Origin: Rhodovulum robiginosum
Lineage (GTDB): Bacteria > Pseudomonadota > Alphaproteobacteria > Rhodobacterales > Rhodobacteraceae
Direction of reading: 5' to 3'
NCBI RefSeq assembly: GCF_003944755.1
Contig: NZ_RWGU01000049.1
Location: forward strand, 124,001-188,000
DNA length: 64,000 nucleotides
Part shown: piece after piece, positions 52,364-59,505 of the stretch
Position numbering within the stretch: the stretch's first letter is position 1
Layout: each line of letters starts with the position of its first letter
Program-made: the position numbers and the translations under genes
Notes under the pieces: generated by a model
Told to the model about the DNA's origin: nothing
Database searches by the model: none
The model's input: only the letters and a program-made list of their open reading frames with translations

Positions 52364-52730
52364 CTGATTTCCTTAAGGTTGAGTTGTGTTCGGATTGGTA
52401 CTGAGCCAACCGGTCGGTTTTCCGCGCGGCGAACTTCAGGGCGTGAGTGACTATGCGCGGTTCGACGGAAAAGGGCCAGTCTGCATGACACCGCCCGTTT
52501 CATCCGTGTCGGACATTCCGCCGGGCCTTGTTTGTTGGTCTCGGCGCCGGTCGTCGCCGTGTGCGCCTTCTCGTGCTTCACCCTTGTGGAATTCGGACCG
52601 ACCATGGTTTCCTTGGCGGCGCACCATCGTAAATCGGGTCGCCAGTCCCCATATACATGATACCGACGCCAAACATCCCGGTCCGGCATGGACAAGGGAT
52701 TTGGCACCGGCCAATCAAAGGATCTGTGAA
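52364..52730. other. gene-poor stretch between two tiny genes
   Basis: I see no supported gene here. Frames on both strands lack ribosome binding sites and recognisable motifs. The region presumably carries promoters for the flanking small genes. No -10/-35 pair stands out. Confidence 0.4.
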
Positions 52731-52868
52731 ATGTCTTTCAAAGACCTGACCGCCAGGGCTGCGGCCGCAATTCAGCCGAAGCCTGCCGAAACCGCGGCGA
52801 CCCCTGCCAAAGAGAAAGAGCCCAAGGCCACCGGCAAGGATGCGCCTCCGAAATCCAAGACATCCTGA
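52731..52868 (+). CDS. 45-residue Ala/Lys-rich protein
   Basis: ATG 52731 is preceded by AAAGGATCTGTGAA. The product opens MSFKDLTARAAAAIQPKPAE and continues Ala/Pro/Lys-rich to its end, predicted mostly disordered. Short proteins with the opening MSFKDL.ARA.AA recur in Rhodobacterales as I recall. It has the same polarity as the next two genes. Confidence 0.65.
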   Translation: MSFKDLTARAAAAIQPKPAETAATPAKEKEPKATGKDAPPKSKTS

Positions 52869-52945
52869 GACTTGCACGGGGCACGCGCTGCTTTTCGGAA
52901 AGCCGGCGCGGACCACCCGCCGCAACACCGGAAAGGACCGCGCCG

Positions 52946-53479
52946 ATGGACGACCTGACCAGCAAGACCGTTGCTGTTTTCGCCCGGCCGTTCACCGTTC
53001 CCGGCTTTGGCGAGACGCTCTCGGCGGGAGAGTACGAGATCGAAACCGAGCTGGTTTCGCCGTCGGACCATTTGCACCCCGACGCCTGGAAAGCCTCCGT
53101 TCTGGTGAAGCTTCATCCTCGGAGATCACATCCCGGGCTTGCAAGGACCCTGACCGTTTTGCTTGCCGACCTGGACCATGCACGCGCCCGGGACAAGCTG
53201 ACGGGCAGGGCGTTGTCCGACTTCTTTCTTGAAGAAATGCTGGCCGATCCGATGGTGCGCCTCGTGATGGTGGCCGACAGCGTCACCGAGGCGCATCTGC
53301 GACAGCTCTACTCGGGGCTCCGCACGACCGCGTCCGACGGGGATGTGCCGGACTCGAGCACGTATAACCAAGTTGCGCGGGACAATACGCCAATCCAGGC
53401 CGCCGAAAACGAAGGCATGCCTTCGAGACCGGAGACGTGGCCGCCCTCGCGCACCCGCCTCGTTGCGGCACAGATATGA
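52946..53479 (+). CDS. hypothetical protein
   Basis: The 177-residue product begins MDDLTSKTVAVFARPFTVPG and contains LSAGEYEIETELVSP and ALSDFFLEEMLADPMVRLVM. It appears soluble with no signal peptide. The first 60 residues look like a small beta domain, the middle is helical and the C-terminus is polar. Its stop overlaps the zinc-ribbon gene by ATGA. No known domain is recognised. Confidence 0.65.
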   Translation: MDDLTSKTVAVFARPFTVPGFGETLSAGEYEIETELVSPSDHLHPDAWKASVLVKLHPRRSHPGLARTLTVLLADLDHARARDKLTGRALSDFFLEEMLADPMVRLVMVADSVTEAHLRQLYSGLRTTASDGDVPDSSTYNQVARDNTPIQAAENEGMPSRPETWPPSRTRLVAAQI

Positions 53480-53688
53480 GTGCGAACAAGGCCATGGCTA
53501 AGGCAGCAACGCCGGACATCGCGCCCGAAAGGGCCTTGGGCGACATACCACGCGCGCGCCGATGCCTTCGCTGCGACACCGAATTCTGGAGCGAAGGGTT
53601 CGGAGAGCGTATCTGCCGGCGCTGCAAGGGCTTGAATTCCTGGCGAAACGGCATTCCTGCCGGTCCTGGCGCGTCTCGCCGCCGCTGA
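53476..53688 (+). CDS. 70-residue zinc-ribbon protein
   Basis: ATG 53476 lies in an ATGA overlap with the previous gene. The product has a four-Cys zinc ribbon CLRCDTEFWSEGFGERICRRC (two CxxC pairs 14 residues apart) followed by a short basic tail. Such small ribbons bind nucleic acid or act as adaptors. Coupling with the upstream gene suggests a joint function. Confidence 0.7.
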   Translation: MSANKAMAKAATPDIAPERALGDIPRARRCLRCDTEFWSEGFGERICRRCKGLNSWRNGIPAGPGASRRR

Positions 53689-53796
53689 TCCGCATCGGAC
53701 GCCGGTTCCGTGTTCCTCGAACCGTACCCGGAACCCGTTTGGGGTGTGTCTCGACCTTGTTCCCGCCACAACCTACCGACAAGGTCACAAGGTCTG

Positions 53797-54005
53797 CTCG
53801 GGTTCCGGCGTATGCGACGTCTTCAGATGTTTGCCGCCGTTCACGCCTCCATGTCGAACCACATCGGCGACGGCCGCAGCCTCTTTGCCGAGAGAGTCAC
53901 TGGACCAATCGCGCCGCTGCACTGGCTAAAGTGGCGGGGCCCTGCCGCGGCATGAGCGACAGCGTCACTGCCCTCGATCAGACGGGTTCGAATTTGTCTG
54001 CCCGC
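53797..54005 (+). mobile_element. IS6-family remnant D (transposase C-terminus and 3' end)
   Basis: The plus strand reads GFRRMRRLQMFAAVHASMSN, then continues to APLHWLKWRGPAAA and TGA at 53953-53955, matching the C-terminus of IS6-family transposases (RRMRSLQKFA.VHAS..NH). The shared 3' flank (GCGACAGCGTCACTGCCC, GTTCGAATTTGTCTGCC) follows. It is the longest of the 3' relics. Confidence 0.75.
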
Positions 54006-54044
54006 ACGCCGTTATCCCGTTTCAAGGTCGATACAAAGCCTCCG

Positions 54045-55055
54045 CTAACCGGACTCTCGTTCCGATTGCATCGACTCTGCATAGACCATGCGCGCCACCG
54101 TCATCCAGAATCCGGCCGTCAACTGGCCGCGGTCGACATGATCCTCGGTGAGCCGCGACGGCGGTAGTACGAACTCGGGCTGGACCTCGGCCACCCGCTC
54201 GACGAAGCGGCGGTTGGCGGCGTCGAAATGGTTGATGACGGCGCGCAGTTCGGACGCGTTGAAGATCGTCGTGCGGCAATCCTCGCCGAACTGCCGTCGG
54301 ATGGCCTGGCCCACGGCATCCAGAAGCTCGGGCCTGATCTGATGGCCGCCGGCGATCATTCGCGCCGCCCAGAAGCTGAGCGGCTCGGGCGAGACATTCG
54401 CCGGCGGCCCATGGTCCAGATCATCGGCCGTCAGGGGCGCCCCCGTCATCTCCAGTATCTTGCCGATCACGCCGCCGGGCGCACGGCACGCCGCATCGTA
54501 GGACAGGAAGATGATTTCCTCGGGTGCGAAACCGGTCAGGATATGGTCGTAAAGCTGGTTGTAGTTGAGAAACAACCCTGAGGCTAAGCGCGTTTTCATG
54601 GTCTTGTCGTAGAACTCGCGCCAGTACATCCCGACCTGACGGTGCGATTTCGCCATCTGGAGGAAGATCGATTGCAGGAACGCGGCCTGTTCACGCAACA
54701 GGCACAACACCTTTACGTCCTCGAAATCGGATACCAGTGCGCGCAATTCGGTGAAATCGACACGCCGATCGCGATCGCCACGGGAAAACTCCTCGCTGCT
54801 CAGCACGACCGTGGCATCGGTTCCGGCGTAGCGCTCGGAGATGGTCCGCCAAGCGGCATCTATCGGGCGGTCCAGGCCGGCGAACTGGGGCATGTCGAAC
54901 CAGTGGGTGACCAGCGCGTGATGCCCGGCTGATGCGCCGATCTCGGGGTAGATCACACCACGCTCCGCCAGCAGCGCCCGGTTGCGCTTGAAGGTTCTCT
55001 GGAGAGTGGTGGTCGCCGTCTTGTGGGTGCCGATGTGCAGGATCAGCCGCGCCAT
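54045..55055 (-). CDS. sulfotransferase-like protein
   Basis: The 336-residue product begins MARLILHIGTHKTATTTLQR, the 5'-phosphosulfate-binding loop typical of PAPS-dependent sulfotransferases. A second nucleotide-binding region follows (VLCLLREQAAFLQSIFLQMA, corresponding to the 3'-phosphate-binding R...S motif). It is soluble and without a signal peptide. Possible acceptors are polysaccharide, lipid or a small metabolite. No linked biosynthetic genes are present. Confidence 0.8.
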   Translation of the reverse strand: MARLILHIGTHKTATTTLQRTFKRNRALLAERGVIYPEIGASAGHHALVTHWFDMPQFAGLDRPIDAAWRTISERYAGTDATVVLSSEEFSRGDRDRRVDFTELRALVSDFEDVKVLCLLREQAAFLQSIFLQMAKSHRQVGMYWREFYDKTMKTRLASGLFLNYNQLYDHILTGFAPEEIIFLSYDAACRAPGGVIGKILEMTGAPLTADDLDHGPPANVSPEPLSFWAARMIAGGHQIRPELLDAVGQAIRRQFGEDCRTTIFNASELRAVINHFDAANRRFVERVAEVQPEFVLPPSRLTEDHVDRGQLTAGFWMTVARMVYAESMQSERESG

Positions 55056-55516
55056 TCAGCTTGGTCTCATCTTCAAATGATTTCCCGTCTGTTGGACCTT
55101 GAACCGATGATTGGCCTCTGACGCGGCCCGGAGCAAGGAGTCATCACGCTAAAAGAGGCTGCTTTCCCCGCACGGCGGACCATGCGTGACCGCGCCGCTG
55201 CGCTTTGCGAGTGGTATCAGATCTGGGCGGCACAAGGGCAATCATACCGCACTGTGGAGATGGGGCAATCGGGTTGCAAGCCGCCCGGTTGATGACCGTC
55301 GAAATGGCGTCTGTCAGGGTTTGGTGGATCGTTGGATGGGTCCATTCGATGCCAGGCAGGACGCGATCGATTTCATCGTGAGGTTCTACAAACCGACCAT
55401 GACAGACTGGTCCTGCCGAGTCTGCGCCGGCCGCTTTTTCGCCTGACCGGACAACGACGGCCTCTGGAGATAATGGGCCATGGGACCGCGGTACCGACGG
55501 CCCCAATCCGGTCGCT
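55056..55516. other. 461-bp stretch without a convincing gene
   Basis: A plus-strand frame at 55186-55446 encodes 86 residues ending FDARQDAIDFIVRFYKPTMT, then WSCRVCAGRFFA. The last part looks protein-like (one CxxC pair) but no ribosome binding site or family is evident. It may be the end of a decayed gene. Confidence 0.35.
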
Positions 55517-56452
55517 TCATCGCTCTGTGCTGACGAGACCGGGGAAATCCTCTTCAGCGACTTCCCGGATGACCGAGGCGAAGCGGCGGAAGCTGGCGTC
55601 GTCCGCGGACGACGCCCGCCAGACCAGACCTATCGAGCGGGCAAAGCGGTCGCGCCGGAAGGAAAGGATCTCGACATCGTCGCCGCGGTTCGTGACCTCC
55701 GATTGCACATAGAGCGCCGGCAGGAAGGTAAGCCCCATGTCCATGGCCGTCATCTGGCGCAGGGCATCCAGGCTGGTGCCCTCGTAATCCTGCCGCAGGG
55801 TCGCGCCCAACTCGTGGCAGAGTCCGATGATCTGATCGTGCAGGGTGAAGGCGCTGGACAGCGATAGAACGGTCTGGCCTGACAATTCCTCATCGCGCAC
55901 CGCAGCTTGCCCAGCGAATGGATGGCCGCGGGCAACAGCCACTTTCAGCGGTTCGCGGAACAGCCGCTCGACCGTCACGTCCGAGGAGTTCACGGGAAGA
56001 TGGGTCAGGATCAGGTCATGTTTGCCCGCGAGTAGATCTTCCAGCAAGCGCCGGGGCGCCGCGTCGTGAATATACAGTCTCAGTGAGGGGTAGCGGGCAT
56101 GCAGACGGCGGACGACCTTGGGAAGGATATACGGGCCCAGCGTCGGGCTGGACCCCAGCCGCAGCGCGCCGGCCATGCCCGTCTTAAGCCGCGCCGACAG
56201 GTCGTTCAGCGACGCGACGTCGTCGAGGATGCGGCCGACCCGGGCCAGCACCTCGCGCCCCGCGGGCGTCAGCACGGCGCCCGCCCGGCCGCGCTCCACC
56301 AGGATCAGGCCCAGACGGGTCTCCAGCGTGGCAATCTGTAAGCTGAGCGAGGGCTGGCTTATTCCCACGCGCTCGGCGGCCTTGCGGTAGTGGCCTGCCT
56401 CGGAGAGCGCCGCGAAGTACTTCAGCTGTTTCAGCGTCGGGTCCTGGTCCAT
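55517..56452 (-). CDS. OxyR-like LysR-family regulator lacking the peroxidatic Cys
   Basis: The 311-residue product has the N-terminal winged helix (LKQLKYFAALSEAGHYRKAA, AERVGISQPSLSLQIATLET) and an OxyR-like effector domain (GTSLDALRQMTAMDMGLTFL). In OxyR the reactive pair lies in GHCLRDQ and GFC. Here the corresponding stretches are SAFTLHDQ and GLCHELG, so the first Cys is Thr and only the second remains. It therefore cannot form the classical disulfide and probably senses something else. Confidence 0.85.
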   Translation of the reverse strand: MDQDPTLKQLKYFAALSEAGHYRKAAERVGISQPSLSLQIATLETRLGLILVERGRAGAVLTPAGREVLARVGRILDDVASLNDLSARLKTGMAGALRLGSSPTLGPYILPKVVRRLHARYPSLRLYIHDAAPRRLLEDLLAGKHDLILTHLPVNSSDVTVERLFREPLKVAVARGHPFAGQAAVRDEELSGQTVLSLSSAFTLHDQIIGLCHELGATLRQDYEGTSLDALRQMTAMDMGLTFLPALYVQSEVTNRGDDVEILSFRRDRFARSIGLVWRASSADDASFRRFASVIREVAEEDFPGLVSTER

Positions 56453-56533
56453 CTTTCTCCGGGGGCAGTCAGGCCGTACTGAAAGAGGCGCAGGACGCGA
56501 CGCCAGCGCCGCACAGGGGGCGGGCGGATCGCG

Positions 56534-56746
56534 TCACGAGGCCGACGTGACATCACCGCCATCGGGCGGGGCAGCGGCGCCGAGTTGCAGGTCGATCACT
56601 GCGCCGTCGCCGCGCGGCCTGCCGGGGGCCGCGGGATCGCCGGCATGGGCGGTTTCGATCTCCGTCGCTTCCTGCAACTCGTCGATCGAGGGGCTGTGGA
56701 ACAGGCGGCAGGCGGCTATCAGGGCGAAGGGTGGGCCAGGAAACAT
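56534..56746 (-). CDS. 70-residue hypothetical protein
   Basis: ATG 56746 opens 70 codons beginning MFPGPPFALIAACRLFHSPS, a short hydrophobic start. The rest is acidic and Pro/Gly-rich (ATEIETAHAGDPAAPGRPRG). The ribosome binding site is weak. It might be a small membrane-associated protein. The much longer overlapping frames on this strand are not coding. Confidence 0.4.
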   Translation of the reverse strand: MFPGPPFALIAACRLFHSPSIDELQEATEIETAHAGDPAAPGRPRGDGAVIDLQLGAAAPPDGGDVTSAS

Positions 56747-56817
56747 CGGTGCAGTCCTACGTTGCGTTCGTTTCGGCGCGGGGACGGGACGCGGCCACTG
56801 CGGGCCGCGTGCCTGGA

Positions 56818-57042
56818 TCAGTGATTTTGACCCGGTGCGCGGGCAATTGTGCGCATCGTGCCTTCCAGTTCGGACAAGGCGTCCTTCAGCCGAAGGCGGT
56901 CGCGTTTGAGGCTGCGCAGGCGGTCGAGGTCGGGCAGAGGGCGACGGTATTCCTCGTGCACCAGCGCATCGAGTTGGCGGTGACGGTCGCGCAGCGCTTC
57001 CAGGCGCGGGCCGAGGGCCGAGGCGGCAAGACGTTTGGTCAT
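56818..57042 (-). CDS. YdcH family (DUF465) protein
   Basis: The 74-residue product is almost entirely helical: LEALRDRHRQLDALVHEEYR followed by PDLDRLRSLKRDRLRLKDAL. This is the DUF465 pattern (H..LD..I......P..D...L..LK...L.LKD.L). Its start overlaps the preceding gene's stop by ATGA (57039-57042). Function is unknown. Confidence 0.88.
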   Translation of the reverse strand: MTKRLAASALGPRLEALRDRHRQLDALVHEEYRRPLPDLDRLRSLKRDRLRLKDALSELEGTMRTIARAPGQNH

Positions 57043-57437
57043 GATGCGTGCCCCGCTTTTCCGGCGTCATCGAGCTTGTGTGCGTGGGTCCATCGCACCG
57101 TTCCGGCGACCAGGTAGAGAAGGCGCGGGATCTCGCGTTCCGCCTCTGCCGCGGGCGCGCGCGAGGTGAACCGGCACTGCCAGGCGCGCCCGGCCCCTGC
57201 GGGCGCACCGGCGTCGGGCCAAACCAGTTGCCCGTCTTTCCAGATGGCGGCAAGCCGAAGCCCGCAAGGCCCGGCGCACACCCGCAGCCTGTGTGCCAGC
57301 GTCTCGACATCGCCGCCCCAGTCCACCACCAGGTCGATACCTCCGAACCGCGGCGTGACAGGCGACACCAGCGGACGAACCGCATTTTCTGCATCGATTG
57401 CGCCTGTCGCCGGTGAAAGTCTTGTCTGGTCAAGCAT
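57039..57437 (-). CDS. hypothetical protein
   Basis: The 132-residue product contains FGGIDLVVDWGGDVETLAHR, CAGPCGLRLAAIWKDGQLVW and a C-terminal LVAGTVRWTHAHKLDDAGKA. It is probably soluble and beta-rich. No family is recognised. It overlaps the YdcH gene by 4 nt, so the two form a transcription unit that starts close to the inverted repeats at 57497-57536. Confidence 0.6.
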   Translation of the reverse strand: MLDQTRLSPATGAIDAENAVRPLVSPVTPRFGGIDLVVDWGGDVETLAHRLRVCAGPCGLRLAAIWKDGQLVWPDAGAPAGAGRAWQCRFTSRAPAAEAEREIPRLLYLVAGTVRWTHAHKLDDAGKAGHAS

Positions 57438-57496
57438 GTCGAACTCCCTGTTTTCGTTGCACCACCGTTGATGTGGGTGCGCCGGGGTACGGGTAC

Positions 57497-57536
57497 GATC
57501 CTATCCAGGCGGTTTGTTTGATAGGATTGACCTATC
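57497..57536. repeat. nested inverted repeats with GATAGG half-sites
   Basis: ATCCTATC (57498-57505) pairs with GATAGGAT (57520-57527). The same GATAGG (57520-57525) also pairs with CCTATC at 57531-57536 across 5 nt. Three half-sites thus overlap the Nav-channel stop and the region ahead of the gene at 57437. This could be a terminator-like hairpin for the mnh-nav operon or an operator for the next unit. Confidence 0.45.
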
Positions 57537-58404
57537 GGTGGCCGTCTTGGCGCAGGTCGCCCGAGGCAGCGCCGGACCGCGGGGTGTCGGCGTCCGGCGC
57601 AAGTGCCCGGATTTCCTGTCGCATGAGCTGCAGTTCCTCCCTCAATCGGGCGAATTCCTGTGCCTCGCGGTCGCCGGCGGCATCGGTCGCCTGGGCCTGC
57701 ATCGCCTCGACGATGATGCCGATAAACAGGTTCAGCACCGTGAACGATGTGAGCAGGATAAAGGGCACGAAGAACGCCCAGGCCAGCGGGAAGCTTTCCA
57801 TCACCGGGCGCACGATTCCCATCGACCAGCTTTCGAGCGTCATGATCTGGAAGAGCGTATAGGCCGAGGCGCCGACGCTGCCGAACCATTCGGGAAAGGC
57901 CGCGCCGAACAGTTTGGTCGCCATCACCGAGAAGACGTAGAAGACCAGGCCCAGAAGCGCCACGATCGAGCCCATCCCCGGGATCGCCGCCAGAAGCGCC
58001 GCTACCACCCGGCGCATGGCGGGCACAGCCGAGATCAGCCTGAGCGCCCGCAGCACCCTGAGCGCGCGCAGAACCGACAGCCCCTCGGAGGCCGGGGCCA
58101 GCGCGATGCCGACCACTGCCGCGTCGAAGACGTTCCACGGGTCGCGCAGGAAACGGGTGCGAAACACGACCATTTTCGCCAGCAACTCGACGACGAAGAT
58201 CGCCAGGCAGATGCGGTCGATGGCCAGCAGAACCGGCCCGGCGGCCTCCATCGCCGCATCGCTCGTCTCAAGCCCCAGGACAAGGGCGTTCACCACGATC
58301 ACCGCCATGATCGCGCGCTGAAAACCGGGCGTGCCGATCAGCCGTTCCATCCGGTCAAGGGGCGCTTTGGGCGTGTCGCCCCGGGCGGCGGGTCCTGCGG
58401 TCAT
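57532..58404 (-). CDS. bacterial voltage-gated sodium channel (NaChBac/NavBac type)
   Basis: The start at 58404 overlaps the mnhG stop by ATGA. The product has 290 residues and six helices. S4 is the arginine ladder SVLRALRVLRALRLI and MRRVV. The pore has the classic bacterial Nav filter TLESWSM. S6 is NLFIGIIVEAMQ. The tail EFARLREELQLMRQEIRALA fits a C-terminal tetrameric coiled coil. It should be an inner-membrane Na+ channel opened by depolarisation. A GAGA-rich ribosome binding site precedes it. Confidence 0.92.
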   Translation of the reverse strand: MTAGPAARGDTPKAPLDRMERLIGTPGFQRAIMAVIVVNALVLGLETSDAAMEAAGPVLLAIDRICLAIFVVELLAKMVVFRTRFLRDPWNVFDAAVVGIALAPASEGLSVLRALRVLRALRLISAVPAMRRVVAALLAAIPGMGSIVALLGLVFYVFSVMATKLFGAAFPEWFGSVGASAYTLFQIMTLESWSMGIVRPVMESFPLAWAFFVPFILLTSFTVLNLFIGIIVEAMQAQATDAAGDREAQEFARLREELQLMRQEIRALAPDADTPRSGAASGDLRQDGHR

Positions 58405-58736
58405 CGTGTCTCCTTGGGTCGTGGGGTGGTGGACGGGGGCTGCCGCGTGTTCCACAGCGCCACCCCGGTCGAGACCGCGGCGCGCCCGATCATGTGCGCC
58501 GCGATGGGCGCGGTCAGCAGCAAGAACAGCAAGATCGCGACCGCCCGGATCGTGATGTCGGCCGAGCCGAAATGCACCGCCGCGGCGATCACGATCAAAC
58601 CGCAGGCCAGCGTGCCGATCTTGGTCGAGGCATGCATACGGATCAGGACGTCGGGCATGCGCAGCAGGCCCACGGCGCCGAGCACCCCGAAAACCCCGCC
58701 CAGAAGGATGAGGACAGACGTGATCGCATCGCTCAT
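58401..58736 (-). CDS. mnhG: Mrp antiporter subunit MnhG
   Basis: The 111-residue product has three helices and the MnhG pattern (VFGVLGAVGLLRMPDVLIRM, HASTKIGTLACGLIVIA). The C-terminal tail (NTRQPPSTTPRPKETR) is polar. The start overlaps the mnhF stop, and the stop overlaps the sodium channel start. All seven Mrp subunits are needed for Na+/H+ exchange. Confidence 0.93.
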   Translation of the reverse strand: MSDAITSVLILLGGVFGVLGAVGLLRMPDVLIRMHASTKIGTLACGLIVIAAAVHFGSADITIRAVAILLFLLLTAPIAAHMIGRAAVSTGVALWNTRQPPSTTPRPKETR

Positions 58737-59026
58737 GCGTCGTCCCCCCGGTTTCGGGCGCTGTTGCGTTCGGCAAAGCGCGCCAGCGCCACGGTGGCCA
58801 GAAAGCCTACCAGCGCCAGCACGACCGCCACGTCCAGAAAGGCCGGGGCATCATGGCGGATCGCAGACAACCCGCAGAAGGCCACGATGGACACGGTCAT
58901 CATGTCCAGCGCGACCACCCGGTCGGGCAGGCTGGGCCCGCGCACCAGCCGGACAAAGGCCAGCACCACCGACAGCACGATCATGGCAAAGCCCGCCTCC
59001 AATGCGATTGCAAAGAAATTCTCCAT
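58733..59026 (-). CDS. mnhF: Mrp antiporter subunit MnhF
   Basis: The 97-residue product has three helices with the MnhF core FVRLVRGPSLPDRVVALDMM and DVAVVLALVGFLATVALARF. It abuts mnhE and overlaps mnhG by ATGA. Confidence 0.93.
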   Translation of the reverse strand: MENFFAIALEAGFAMIVLSVVLAFVRLVRGPSLPDRVVALDMMTVSIVAFCGLSAIRHDAPAFLDVAVVLALVGFLATVALARFAERNSARNRGDDA

Positions 59027-59505
59027 CAGGTTCCCTCCACGGCGTCGATCACCCAGCGTTCCATCCCCGATTTCAGAGTGGCGCGCAGCGCCTCGGGGTC
59101 GTCGGCGAACATGGCGTGCACCAGCAGCGTCTTGCGGTCGTCGCTCACATCGAGGCTCAGCGTGCCGGGCGTCAGCGAAATCAGGTTGGTCACCAGCAGG
59201 ATGCCGGCATCGGTTTGCACGTCAAGCGGCACCTCGATGATCGCGGGCCGCGCGGTCTGGCCGGGCGTGAGGATGTCGCGGGCGACTTCCAGGCTGGACA
59301 GGGCCAGTTCATAGAGGAACAAGACCACCAGCTTGATCCAGGCGATCACCCGGCGGAAATACTGGCTGGACCCGGTCAGCGGCTGGATCAGCCAGAGCGC
59401 GCCATAGCCGATCACGAACCCGCTCAGCAGGCCGCCCAGCGTGACTGAGCCGGTCAGGAACACCCAGGCCAGCGCCAGCAGGATATTGTTGCCGAAGGTG
59501 CTCAT
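59026..59505 (-). CDS. mnhE: Mrp antiporter subunit MnhE
   Basis: Start ATG 59505 (MSTFGNNILLALAWVFLTGS) overlaps the mnhD stop. The 159-residue product has N-terminal helices, then the conserved VVLFLYELALSSLEVARDIL, VTNLISLTPGTLSLDVSDD and an HAMFADDPEAL region. This is the standard MnhE layout. A longer frame upstream of 59505 is antisense-like noise. Confidence 0.93.
   Translation of the reverse strand: MSTFGNNILLALAWVFLTGSVTLGGLLSGFVIGYGALWLIQPLTGSSQYFRRVIAWIKLVVLFLYELALSSLEVARDILTPGQTARPAIIEVPLDVQTDAGILLVTNLISLTPGTLSLDVSDDRKTLLVHAMFADDPEALRATLKSGMERWVIDAVEGT

Noticed and set aside
53974-53990. GGTTCGAAT sequence resembling a tRNA T-arm
   Set aside because: It occurs in the shared 3' flank of the IS6 relics. 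No anticodon arm, acceptor stem or other tRNA part is present.
56534-58138. A 534-residue minus-strand reading frame
   Set aside because: It runs across four better-supported genes in other frames and has Arg/Pro/Gly-rich noise composition. Only its last 70 codons might be coding.
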